Positions 1-8,178 of a stretch of DNA of 64,000 bases are shown here, in pieces. The position numbers were made by a program, and so were the translations under genes. Below the pieces are notes generated by a model that saw only the letters and a program-made list of their open reading frames with translations, made no database searches and was not told the origin of the DNA. Position 1 is the first letter of the stretch, and every line of letters begins with the position of its first letter. The DNA lies in NCBI RefSeq assembly GCF_008254045.1, contig NZ_CP042425.1:7516163-7580162 (forward strand), read 5' to 3'. The DNA comes from Limnoglobus roseus. GTDB taxonomy: Bacteria; Planctomycetota; Planctomycetia; Gemmatales; Gemmataceae.

Positions 1-316
1 GGACTTCTCCTCGGCCTTGGGCAGGCCCGTGACGTGAGGAAATTCCTCACACCCCACCGCGAGCACCTTCAAACATTGGAGATGCTCACCACTTTCCGAG
101 CACCTCCACGACCCATCACCCGCGGACGTGTGGCCGGTCGCCCAGTCGATCGGAGGTGGGGAAAAAAAACCGACGGTCGAGTTGGCGATTGACCGACGGT
201 CGGCAGGCGGTTAGCCTTGCGACCAGGGTCGCGCGACTAACCCGTCGCAGGGTGCTCCAGTTCGACAGAACGGGGTTCTGCCAAATTACTCGTCGGCAGA
301 CGTGGAGGATTTCGCC
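1..316. other. Left-edge region without a confident gene
   Basis: A minus-strand frame is open from about 125 to the left edge and reads in part HLQCLKVLAVGCEEF. It could be the N-terminal side of a leucine-rich-repeat-like protein running off the window, but no start or ribosome site supports it. Just upstream of the first gene, 210-241 forms an imperfect 15-bp dyad with a 2-nt centre (12 of 15 pairs), GTTAGCCTTGCGACC against its partner. It could be an operator or leader hairpin. The 11-mer ACCGACGGTCG also occurs twice in direct orientation near 169 and 191. Confidence 0.3.
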
Positions 317-904
317 ATGCGCTGGAGCGTTTGCATCGTCGCCTTCGTCGGGTGCACCACGTTATTTTTGCCGGTTGTTGCGGCCCCGGTTCCGAAAACT
401 CCAGAAACCAATCCCGTCTCCGGGTGGGAGTATAAGGCCGTCGCGTTCGGTGCGGACGAGAAAGCGGGCACGAAGAAGTTGAACGAACTGGCCAACGACG
501 GGTGGGAGTTCGTGGGTCCGCTCGGGAGCGGGCTGGTGGCCTTCAAGCGGGCAGTCCTAACCCCCGCCGAGGCTGCGGCCAAGAAGGAACTGGCAAAGTG
601 GGCGGGGGACTATCAGCTCGACGATGGCGGATCTTTCACGGTGAAGGGGGACCGCTGGACCATGAAGGGTCCGGGAGCCGAGGGCTACTCCGGCAAGATC
701 AAGGTCATTGACGTGGGTGACAAGATGACCTCGGCGGATTTACTCGTCGAGGAAGGGGAAACGAAGGGGAAAGCGGTCAAGGCGATTTTCCGTCTCGAAG
801 GGGAAACGCTCCACTACTGTGGCACCTACGATTTGGAGCGGCCGACTGAGTTCAAGGGCGACAGCGACCCGTACTACTACGCCTGGAAGCGTGCCAAAGA
901 GTGA
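317..904 (+). CDS. Small secreted protein of unknown function (planctomycete TIGR03067-like)
   Basis: This encodes 195 residues. I chose the ATG at 317 because GGAGGA lies 7 nt upstream; an in-frame GTG at 302 would place that ribosome site inside the gene. The N-terminus is a plain Sec signal peptide (MRWSVCIVAFVGCTTLFLPVVAA, described here as Arg-3 followed by about 18 hydrophobic residues and an Ala-Ala cleavage site). The mature part has a short N-terminal segment with a GWEYKAVAFG strand and GWEFVGPLG, then a second module, AKWAGDYQLDDGG to the end, that resembles the short beta-rich TIGR03067-type domain common in planctomycetes. Family assignment is tentative and no catalytic motif is visible. 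It is probably exported. It stands alone, convergent with the next gene. Confidence 0.8.
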   Translation: MRWSVCIVAFVGCTTLFLPVVAAPVPKTPETNPVSGWEYKAVAFGADEKAGTKKLNELANDGWEFVGPLGSGLVAFKRAVLTPAEAAAKKELAKWAGDYQLDDGGSFTVKGDRWTMKGPGAEGYSGKIKVIDVGDKMTSADLLVEEGETKGKAVKAIFRLEGETLHYCGTYDLERPTEFKGDSDPYYYAWKRAKE

Positions 905-1236
905 GCGGGCCGAACCTAGCGGTGCACCGGACATCGCCACCTGTTGACCCGTTTCTCGGCCAGGCACTCCCATTCGCGATGACTTCGCGTTTCCCGGCCC
1001 TGCCACCGCCCGCACTTTCACCAGGCGGCGAGTTCGCGGCATGGCGGCGTTGCCGGCCACCCGTTTCACCCCGCCTTCACGCCCGGCACACCGCCGATGA
1101 TCACCTCCGACGTGCGGAAGACGTGACCACTCGTTTGATGTCGCGAACGGTCACACCGGCGTACGCGCCTTCTTCTCGCGTTCGCAGGCCTGCGAAACGT
1201 ATCGTGCGTCACTGGTGGGCGGAAATACCCGATACC
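905..1236. other. Intergenic, nothing recognised
   Basis: This is a 332-bp gap between two convergent genes. I see no conserved reading frame, RNA gene or strong hairpin terminator in it. Confidence 0.5.
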
Positions 1237-3051
1237 TTACCGGCCGAGCAGCGTCCTCGGCAGGTCGTACGCCGCGTCCCGTGGTCGCGGCAAGTCGAGG
1301 AAGCGCGAAACGATGGCCGCCACCTGTTGGGGCACAGCCCCCTCTGACCGACGGCCGACGGCCAACCCGGGGCCGTAGACCAGGAGCGGTACGTGCCGGT
1401 CGTAGTCGTAAGGGGTGCCGTGGCCCGTGCCCCGCGCCCGCAGGCGGTCGGCAAAGAGATAGTACGGCTTCAGTAGCACGTACACATCGCCGGCCCGGTC
1501 GGCCACGAACGACCGCCGCACAAACTTGAGCGTGTCGTCCGGGTGGGGGGCCGTCTCAATCTCGTCCGCCGTGTAGGCCGTCTGGACCGCCGGTTGCCGC
1601 TTCAGCCATTCGACCAGGCTTGTCGCCACGTCGCCCGTCTTCACGTTCTTCGCGTCGGTCTGCCGCCGGTTCAAATACACCCACGGCGTCGGGGCCGATT
1701 CGATCCACAGCCCGGTCTGCCCTTTGAGCGCCTTAACCTCGTCGGCCAAGTCTTCGGGCTTGCCCGGCGGGCCCTGCGGCGGGCCAAACGTCGAACTCAG
1801 GTGATGTTCGGCGGCCGTGAGGAACGTCGCCAGATCCACCCGCGTAGAGTTCCTTGCCTCGGGAAGCGTCGCGGCGGCGACCTCCGGCAACGGGCCGACG
1901 CCGTGGTCGGCCGAGACCGTCACCGCGTAGTTCCCCGGTCCGACGGCCTCGTCGAGGAACTCCAGAAAGTCGGCGAGGATTTCGTCCGACCGGAGGGTCA
2001 CGTCGAGCACTTCCTGAGAGTCGGGGCCGAACGTGTGCCCGATCACGTCGTTCGACGAGAAGCTAACGACGAGCAGGTCGGGCACGTCATCCTGGCCGAG
2101 TTGTTCCGCTCGGACGCACGCCTTCGCAAACGCCAGCAGCAACTCGTTGCCCATCGGCGAGTTGGCGAGGGCCTCATAGTACTCTTTCCCCAACGTGTCC
2201 TTGCCGCCCGTCATCATGTGAGGGAAGGTGACCCCGCGGCCGTTGAGTCGGCCCTCGCCGGACACCTCGTCGGGGCCGCTGAACGCGGAGTAATTCAGAT
2301 CGCCCCGCGATCGCACCCAGTCCCGGCCGAACCACTGATCGGCGAACGGCCGGCCGCCCTTAAAGGGCTTCCGGTTGAACTCGCTAACCCACGCGGGGAG
2401 CGTGTCGGTGTAGTACGTGGACGTGACGAACTGGCCGTTGAACCAGAACGCCCCGTCGGGCCGCTTGCCCGTCGGCAGGATGGCCGAGCGGTCCTTCAGC
2501 GACAGGCCGAACACCTTGCCCTTGCCGGCGGTCTCCCGCTTCAGCACGTCGGCCACGGTCTCGGCCAGCATGAAGTCCGGATGGCCGACCGGCTTCGGCT
2601 TGCGCGGCGTCACGTCGGCCTTCGATGAGGTTGTCGGCAGGGCGGCCGGGAGCGGCGGCACGAACGCATAGCGATCCGACCCGGCGCAGTACACGAGGGC
2701 GGCGGCCTTTCGGTCGTACCACTCGTTCTCGATGATGCCGGTCTTGTCGAGCGTCGCCCCGCTGAGCAGTGCCGAGTGACCCGGGCCGGTACTCGTGCCG
2801 GCGTAGGGGTAGAAACAATTCGGGAACCACGCCCCGTCCTTCTGGATGCGGCGAAACCCGCGAGGACCGAACAGCGGCCGCCACTTGTCCACGTAGTCGC
2901 CACGCATCTGGTCGAAGACAATGAGGACCGCGAGTTTGACGGGGAGTTTGCCCGCGACCGGTTGTGGGATCGCAGGCAGCGCGGGGGAGCCCGTGCTGAC
3001 GGCCAGCAAGCCGAACCCGAGGAGCAAGACGAGCAGTGTGAGACGCGGCAT
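1237..3051 (-). CDS. Secreted alkaline phosphatase, PafA-like
   Basis: This 604-residue protein belongs to the alkaline phosphatase superfamily and most resembles the PafA type of phosphate-irrepressible phosphomonoesterase. The start at 3051 gives a clear signal peptide (MPRLTLLVLLLGFGLLAVS), so upstream in-frame starts are less likely. Metal and catalytic signatures appear in order: FDQMRGDY with Asp-47; the nucleophile motif STGPGH with candidate Thr-88; IENEWYDR (the Asn equivalent to the PafA substrate contact); LKDRSAILP (the Lys/Arg phosphate contacts of PafA); SSNDVIGH; VSADHG; and the late metal-ligand His in GTGHG. All expected ligands are present, so the enzyme should be active with two Zn ions in the periplasm or outside the cell. 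It has no obvious operon partner. Family identity is firm; substrate preference is inferred. Confidence 0.9.
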   Translation of the reverse strand: MPRLTLLVLLLGFGLLAVSTGSPALPAIPQPVAGKLPVKLAVLIVFDQMRGDYVDKWRPLFGPRGFRRIQKDGAWFPNCFYPYAGTSTGPGHSALLSGATLDKTGIIENEWYDRKAAALVYCAGSDRYAFVPPLPAALPTTSSKADVTPRKPKPVGHPDFMLAETVADVLKRETAGKGKVFGLSLKDRSAILPTGKRPDGAFWFNGQFVTSTYYTDTLPAWVSEFNRKPFKGGRPFADQWFGRDWVRSRGDLNYSAFSGPDEVSGEGRLNGRGVTFPHMMTGGKDTLGKEYYEALANSPMGNELLLAFAKACVRAEQLGQDDVPDLLVVSFSSNDVIGHTFGPDSQEVLDVTLRSDEILADFLEFLDEAVGPGNYAVTVSADHGVGPLPEVAAATLPEARNSTRVDLATFLTAAEHHLSSTFGPPQGPPGKPEDLADEVKALKGQTGLWIESAPTPWVYLNRRQTDAKNVKTGDVATSLVEWLKRQPAVQTAYTADEIETAPHPDDTLKFVRRSFVADRAGDVYVLLKPYYLFADRLRARGTGHGTPYDYDRHVPLLVYGPGLAVGRRSEGAVPQQVAAIVSRFLDLPRPRDAAYDLPRTLLGR

Positions 3052-3710
3052 GGGTAGTCCAAACTCGGGGGAGGTCCGGTGCAGCAAACGACTGACCGGC
3101 CCGGCGAGTGTCTGTACGGCAATGTACGACAGGCATCGGCCCAAACCCAGCAACACCATGAACGAGAACGGGTCCCTTCCCCTTTGTGAAGATTCGCCGA
3201 AGATCGTGGTGCGATCCTTTCCCCGGGCGATATTCTGCTACAGCAGGTAGGTTCCACTCTCGCACCGGAAAGGTCCGCAGCTCCGCCACGATCTGAATCA
3301 ACCGAACCGGTGTCAGGTCCACCTCGTCCACGACGCCTGTCCGCTCATTCCGCGAGGAATGCATGTCCGCAACCAGAGCGAAATCCCGCCTTCGCCCGGC
3401 GAGTGACTGCCGCCAGAGGACGAACGACACTGATCGAGCGACCGCATCGCCAGTCGGCCGAAGGAATTCCTTCCATAAATGCTCGCCGCCAGGGTGGACC
3501 GGCGCGCAAACTCAGAGGTTGTTGCCGCGCGGTGTCGGAGTTGCAGGGTGCGGGCGTGAGTCCGACGATGGTGGACACGCACCTGCGGAACAGGCCGGCC
3601 TGGGCGTGCGACGTCCACTCGACGGGTTTTGAGTCGCATAAGGTGCGTTCGCGGGTTACATCCGCTCGGCCTCCGCCAACTCAACCGGGTCAAAGGCAGG
3701 GTGTTTCAAG
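3052..3710. other. Intergenic between divergent genes, no supported gene
   Basis: About 660 bp separate the phosphatase start from the histidine kinase. Several overlapping frames are open on both strands, as expected in GC-rich DNA, but none has a recognisable domain or a convincing ribosome site. The region should hold the promoters of both flanking genes; I could not pick out a clear promoter. Confidence 0.4.
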
Positions 3711-5390
3711 ATGGTTTCGCGCGTACTCCCGCCGGACGAAAAAGGAACAACACCGGCGAGTCGTTCACCGACGTTTCCGGCTTCTAATCCCGCGGCGGCA
3801 GTCCGAGCGGGCGCGGGAAACGTCGTAAAGGTAAGCTTGGCAACGATTGCACACGCCTGTGCAACGGCTGAACAGACCGAGGACGCCGTGGATCGCCGAA
3901 TCGCCCCCCGCCTCCTATTGCCCATTACGGTTGTGAGTGTTTTGCTGCTGGCCACTGCGGTTGGGGCGGCATGGTACATCCGGGGCATCCAGCAGAGCCT
4001 CGCCGCGAGCCTGACGGAAAACGTGGTGAGCGTCGTCGCGGCCCAGGAGCTGGAAGGCCACATCCGCGAAGTCGATGCGGCCCTCGATCGTTTCCTGATC
4101 ACCGGAGACCGTGCCCACCTGGAGGCGATCCCGCGGCTCCAGCGGGAGACGGCCGACGCTTTGCGAACGGCCGAAGAGTGGGCACTGACGGACCAGGAGC
4201 AAGCCCTGATGCGCCGCGTACGGCTCGGCCACGACCGACTCTTCGGGGAACTTTCCCGTGCCGGGCGGGACGGTCCGGCGGACCAACTCCGGGGACGCAT
4301 CGCCCAACTCGCGGAACTTCCGGAACGGGAGATTCTCGAACCGGCCCGCGAGTACCGCCGGGTGAACGAGGAAGTGCTGACCGAGACGAGCCGGGAAACC
4401 GCCCGCCTCGCGGACAGCCTTACGGTGGGGCTAGTCGTTCTCGGCCTGTGCGGGGCGGCCGGTGGCTTGCTCGGCGGGTGGGCCGTCACCACCGGCATCC
4501 GCCGGTCCATCGAGCAGACGGACGACCGTCTCCGCCATACGGCCGCCCGCCTGGAGGCCGTCGTCCCGTCCCCCGTAGCTCCGCCCGCGGAAGACGCGGC
4601 CGAGTGGGTGGACAAGTCCGTCTCGGCCGTCCTCGAACGACTGGAACAGACGGAGCGGAACGCCCTGCGGGCCGAGCAACTCGCATGGGTTGGCCAGATG
4701 GCGGCGGGCATCGCCCACGAAGTTCGCAACCCGCTCGCCGCGATCAAGATCATCGTCCAGACGGCGGCCGACCCGCTACGGCGGGCACCGTTCGGCTCCC
4801 GCGATCTCACCGTGTTAGAGCAAGAGATCACGCGGCTGGAACAGATTGTCAGCGGGTTCCTCGACTTCGCTCGGCCGCCGCAACCGGACAAACAACGGTT
4901 CGATGTGCGCGTCCTGCTGGAACAGACCGTGGACACGATCCGGGCACGGGCGAACCTCCAGCGCGTTACACTGGAGATCGACGCGCCGCCGGAGGCGGTC
5001 TGTGTGTGTGCCGACCCGAACCAACTGCGGCAACTCGTCTACAACTTGCTCTACAACGCCCTCGACGCCCAGCCGAAGGGCGGACAGGTGCGGGTGGCGG
5101 TCGCAACGCCGGACCCGGGTTCAGAGGTTGTCTTGCGAATCGAAGACGAGGGGAACGGTCTGCCGGCTGGTTTGGGGGATCGCATCTTCGAACCGTTCGT
5201 CAGTACGAAGGCTGCGGGGATGGGACTGGGGCTGTCGATTTGCCGCCGGATCGTCGAGTCACACGGCGGCACGATTCAAGCAAGTGGCGGGACCAACGGC
5301 GGGACGGCCTTCACCGTCCGCCTGCCGCAGCCCGTACCGAATCCCCAGACGGCCGAAGCTATCGCCGATCGTTCGAATGAGGGGTGGTGA
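3711..5390 (+). CDS. Membrane sensor histidine kinase (NtrB/AtoS type)
   Basis: Counting from ATG 3711 (559 residues), the order is: a hydrophilic N-tail, TM1 at about 68-90, a helical extracytoplasmic region (about 95-235) rich in Glu/Arg that resembles a four-helix-bundle or CHASE3 sensor, TM2 at about 238-262, a linker, then the HisKA dimerisation domain with phospho-accepting His-336 in GIAHEVRNPL. The ATPase domain follows with N box (NLLYNALDA), G1 (DEGNGLP), F box (IFEPFVST) and G2 (GMGLGLSIC). An alternative GTG start at 3888 (500 residues) begins just before TM1 and has GAGG 5 nt upstream; it is a serious competitor for the true start. The next gene starts 2 nt after the stop, so the kinase and regulator are almost certainly co-translated and cognate. 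Confidence 0.93.
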   Translation: MVSRVLPPDEKGTTPASRSPTFPASNPAAAVRAGAGNVVKVSLATIAHACATAEQTEDAVDRRIAPRLLLPITVVSVLLLATAVGAAWYIRGIQQSLAASLTENVVSVVAAQELEGHIREVDAALDRFLITGDRAHLEAIPRLQRETADALRTAEEWALTDQEQALMRRVRLGHDRLFGELSRAGRDGPADQLRGRIAQLAELPEREILEPAREYRRVNEEVLTETSRETARLADSLTVGLVVLGLCGAAGGLLGGWAVTTGIRRSIEQTDDRLRHTAARLEAVVPSPVAPPAEDAAEWVDKSVSAVLERLEQTERNALRAEQLAWVGQMAAGIAHEVRNPLAAIKIIVQTAADPLRRAPFGSRDLTVLEQEITRLEQIVSGFLDFARPPQPDKQRFDVRVLLEQTVDTIRARANLQRVTLEIDAPPEAVCVCADPNQLRQLVYNLLYNALDAQPKGGQVRVAVATPDPGSEVVLRIEDEGNGLPAGLGDRIFEPFVSTKAAGMGLGLSICRRIVESHGGTIQASGGTNGGTAFTVRLPQPVPNPQTAEAIADRSNEGW

Positions 5391-5391
5391 A

Positions 5392-6789
5392 GTGCCGAAG
5401 ATTTTGATCATCGACGACGAGCCGAGCCTCCTGTACTCGCTCGAATCGGGGCTTTCGATCGGCGATTGGGACGTCCTCACGGCCCAATCCGCGGCCGACG
5501 GGTTGGAGGCAGTCCAGAAGCGGAAGCCTGACGCCGTCATTCTCGACATGCGGTTGCCCGACATGACCGGGCTGGAAGCGTTCGACCAGATCAAGGCGAT
5601 CGACGCGAAGCTGCCGGTGATGATCCTGACGGCGTTCGCCACGACGGAAGCGGCCATTGAGGCCGTCAAGCGGGGGGCGTTCGAGTACCTGCTCAAGCCG
5701 GTGGACATCCACCACCTGCGCGACCTTGTGGCGCGGGCCATCGAACTCCGGCGGATGCACAGCGTCCCGGCCGTTCTCGCGGGCGAGCCGGTACCGCCCG
5801 ACGCCGACGAGATCGTCGGCCGCAGCCCCGCCATGCAGGCGGTGTACAAGTCCATCGGCCTGCTCGCGCCGCAGGACGTGACGGTCCTCATCACCGGCGA
5901 GAGTGGCACCGGCAAGGAGCTAATCGCCCGCGCCGTCTACCAGCACAGCAAGCGGGCGAACAAGCCGTTCCTCGCCATCAACTGTGCGGCCATTCCCGAA
6001 ACGCTGCTGGAGTCCGAGTTGTTCGGCCACGAGCGCGGGGCGTTCACCGGGGCGGATCGGCAGCGGGTCGGCAAGTTCGAACAGGCTAACGGCGGCACGC
6101 TGTTCCTCGACGAAATCGGCGACATGGCCCCGGCGGCGCAAGCCAAACTCCTGCGGGTGTTGCAAGAGCGGCGGTTCGACCGCGTCGGCGGGAACAGTTC
6201 CGTGACCACCGACGTTCGCCTCATCGCGGCTACCAACCAACGGCTCGACGAGATGGTGGCGGCCGGGTCGTTTCGCAACGACTTGCTGTACCGGCTGAAC
6301 GGGTTCATGATCGCCTTGCCACCGCTACGGGACCGCCGCGACGACATCCCGCTCATCGCCGAACACTTCCTCCGCACGTTCGGCCGACAACTCGGGAAGA
6401 CGTTTCAGCCCTTCGACGCCGACACGGTTCGCCTGCTGAAGTGGTACGGGTGGCCGGGGAACATTCGGGAATTGCACAACGCAATCCGGTTCGCCACGAT
6501 CAAGGCCGTCGGCGACGTGGTGAACGTCGATTGCCTGCCGCCGTCGGTCCGCGGCGAGAACACGACCGGGCAACGACTGCCCGTCACCGGGGACATCCGT
6601 CAGGTCGTCCGCTCGCTCCTCGCGTCGGGGACGGGAGACGTGTACCGGCAGGTGATGGCCGAGGTGGACCGCGTCGTCATCGACGAGGCCCTCGAATTCG
6701 TTGGCGGGAACCAAGTCCAGGCCAGCGAACTCCTCGGCATCTCCCGCAACACGCTGCGGTCCAAGTTGCAATCGCGGGGCGGCGGCTGA
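5392..6789 (+). CDS. Sigma-54-dependent NtrC-family response regulator
   Basis: This is a full-length three-domain activator of 465 residues. The receiver domain (1-120) has the acidic pair Asp-8/Asp-9, phospho-acceptor Asp-52 (ILDMRLPD) and Lys-102. The AAA+ domain (about 140-375) has Walker A GESGTGKE (169-176), the sigma-54 contact loop GAFTGA (216-221), Walker B LFLDEIGD, and the GNIREL motif near its end. The C-terminal Fis-type helix-turn-helix reads GNQVQASELLGISRNTL. The GTG at 5392 puts the start right at PKILIIDDE with a GGGGTGG stretch upstream; ATG 5377 (five residues longer) overlaps the kinase end. The intact GAFTGA loop means it should activate sigma-54 promoters, and a good candidate lies in front of the convergent neighbour. 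Confidence 0.95.
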   Translation: MPKILIIDDEPSLLYSLESGLSIGDWDVLTAQSAADGLEAVQKRKPDAVILDMRLPDMTGLEAFDQIKAIDAKLPVMILTAFATTEAAIEAVKRGAFEYLLKPVDIHHLRDLVARAIELRRMHSVPAVLAGEPVPPDADEIVGRSPAMQAVYKSIGLLAPQDVTVLITGESGTGKELIARAVYQHSKRANKPFLAINCAAIPETLLESELFGHERGAFTGADRQRVGKFEQANGGTLFLDEIGDMAPAAQAKLLRVLQERRFDRVGGNSSVTTDVRLIAATNQRLDEMVAAGSFRNDLLYRLNGFMIALPPLRDRRDDIPLIAEHFLRTFGRQLGKTFQPFDADTVRLLKWYGWPGNIRELHNAIRFATIKAVGDVVNVDCLPPSVRGENTTGQRLPVTGDIRQVVRSLLASGTGDVYRQVMAEVDRVVIDEALEFVGGNQVQASELLGISRNTLRSKLQSRGGG

Positions 6790-6809
6790 CGCCCCCATCC
6801 GCGGGCACG

Positions 6810-7478
6810 TCACCGACGGCCGGTCATGCTTGAAATTCTCTTCTCGCGTCGGCCACGGTACCAGGTGAATACCATCGGCACCGTCGTCCCGATTAACACC
6901 AGCGTCGAAGGTTCGGGGACGTGAATGTTCTCCAACGGATTCGACGGCCCCTCCGGCCGACCCTCGTCCGCATCTCGAATGTCAACTCGGGCCCAAATTC
7001 GGCCTCCGTTCGCGACCCCGTACCCGGTCGGAGCGTCGAACTGTTCTAACGTCACGGAATACACACGGCCGCCCAAAGTGGTCGTGTCGGAGAACGGGTC
7101 GGAGAAGACATTTTGCAACTCGGTTCCCGTTCGCCAAAGGCTACCGGTGAGTGTGCCTTCGAACGACAGATAGGCTGTCGTGGCGGACAGGTCGTCCCGC
7201 AACTCGACGCCGAACAGATACGGTAGGTCCGTGACGCGATCCGGGTCGGTGGCGGGTGCGCCCGACCACGAATAGACGGCCGTGATGGGAACGATGGCGC
7301 CGCCGACTACCGACGCATAGTCGTCGTTCGGGAAGGACAGGCCGCCGGTCAGACCGTCGATGCCGGCGATCGAATTCGTCGGCGTCCGATAGCTCCACGC
7401 GGGTAACGGACCGGCTTGGGCCTTCAGCGAAAGGGTAATCATGGCGGTGATCGTGAGTAAGCCGAAAGCAGTCTTCAT
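6810..7478 (-). CDS. PEP-CTERM sorting-domain exoprotein
   Basis: The start at 7478 gives a 222-residue protein with a Sec signal peptide (MKTAFGLLTITAMITLSLKA) and a GGAGAG ribosome site 10 nt upstream. The C-terminal 36 residues (187-222) form a PEP-CTERM module: VPEPSTL, a hydrophobic stretch LVLIGTTVPMVFTW, then a basic tail YRGRREK. In this family exosortase cleaves at the PEP motif and the protein is released or anchored at the surface, usually as an exopolysaccharide-associated component. The middle is beta-rich with no catalytic motif. The gene converges on the NtrC-type regulator with a 20-bp gap. Exosortase itself is not in the window. Confidence 0.88.
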   Translation of the reverse strand: MKTAFGLLTITAMITLSLKAQAGPLPAWSYRTPTNSIAGIDGLTGGLSFPNDDYASVVGGAIVPITAVYSWSGAPATDPDRVTDLPYLFGVELRDDLSATTAYLSFEGTLTGSLWRTGTELQNVFSDPFSDTTTLGGRVYSVTLEQFDAPTGYGVANGGRIWARVDIRDADEGRPEGPSNPLENIHVPEPSTLVLIGTTVPMVFTWYRGRREKRISSMTGRR

Positions 7479-7532
7479 GAGGGTCGAACTCTCCGTGACG
7501 GAACCATTGCGATGGCGAGATAGTTGGGAATC

Positions 7533-7547
7533 GCAACCAAGATGCCG
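7533..7547 (-). promoter_or_regulatory. Candidate sigma-54 (-24/-12) promoter of the PEP-CTERM gene
   Basis: On the minus strand the sequence CGGCATCTTGGTTGC has GG at 7546-7545 and GC at 7534-7533 with exactly 10 nt between them. It matches TGGCAC-N5-TTGC at GGCA and TTGC. The expected transcript start would be near 7521, about 43 nt before the ATG at 7478. An NtrC-family activator with a GAFTGA loop is encoded next door. Confidence 0.5.
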
Positions 7548-8178
7548 CGGAGAAAATTGTGACGACTTCAACTAGGGAGGCCTAAAGTTTTCGCAAGCCC
7601 AATCCGAACGGTCGAGGCGAGCGAGGCTGTTCAAAAGGTGAGCGCGTGAACTCAAAAAATGAACACGACAGGGTATGGCCCTTCGGCTTCGCGGTATGGC
7701 TTACGTGTGCGCCAGCTGCACACGACTGTTGAACGAGTGCACAGCACCCCGAACCACCACCATTGATGGGCCAAAGCATCTCGGCATGGACCGTGAGAAA
7801 TCGTTAACATGACCGGTTGGCAGTAACGGATGCGCGGGCGGACGTCGTACGACACTGATCCTGCCTCTCTTCGTAATTGGCTTATTTTCAGGCAATTTCA
7901 CGTTCTCTTTTTCTTGGCGACGACTCTTCCGACGTTGTGCCGACGATCGCCAGAGTTGAGTCCCTCTCGTCGGCATTGTGTTTGCGTATCGTCGCCCATG
8001 CGTGCGTTGAACCGCAAGCCATCCGCCATTCCACCACGGTCTTGACCGGTGGGTAGCCCGATCGCGAACCAGCCGCGTTGACAAGGATCAACGATCGGCG
8101 GCCGGGAACTGCTGTCCCTCGACAGCCCGCCGGCCCGCGGATCGAAAACGTCGTCGGTTCTCATTGAGGAGTTTTTGC
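7548..8178. other. Intergenic between divergent surface-protein genes
   Basis: About 630 bp with no supported gene. It is less GC-rich than the coding neighbours, with T-rich stretches near 7660-7670 and 7880-7920. A TTGACA hexamer occurs at 8079-8084 within the small dyad GTTGA-CAAGGA-TCAAC, but I see no convincing -10 partner. The region should carry the promoter of the 8179 gene. Confidence 0.35.

Noticed and set aside
3160..3430. Minus-strand frame upstream of the phosphatase reading ALVADMHSSRNERTGVVDE
   Set aside because: It is open only because it extends the shadow frame of the phosphatase gene; no homologous domain or start signal was recognised.
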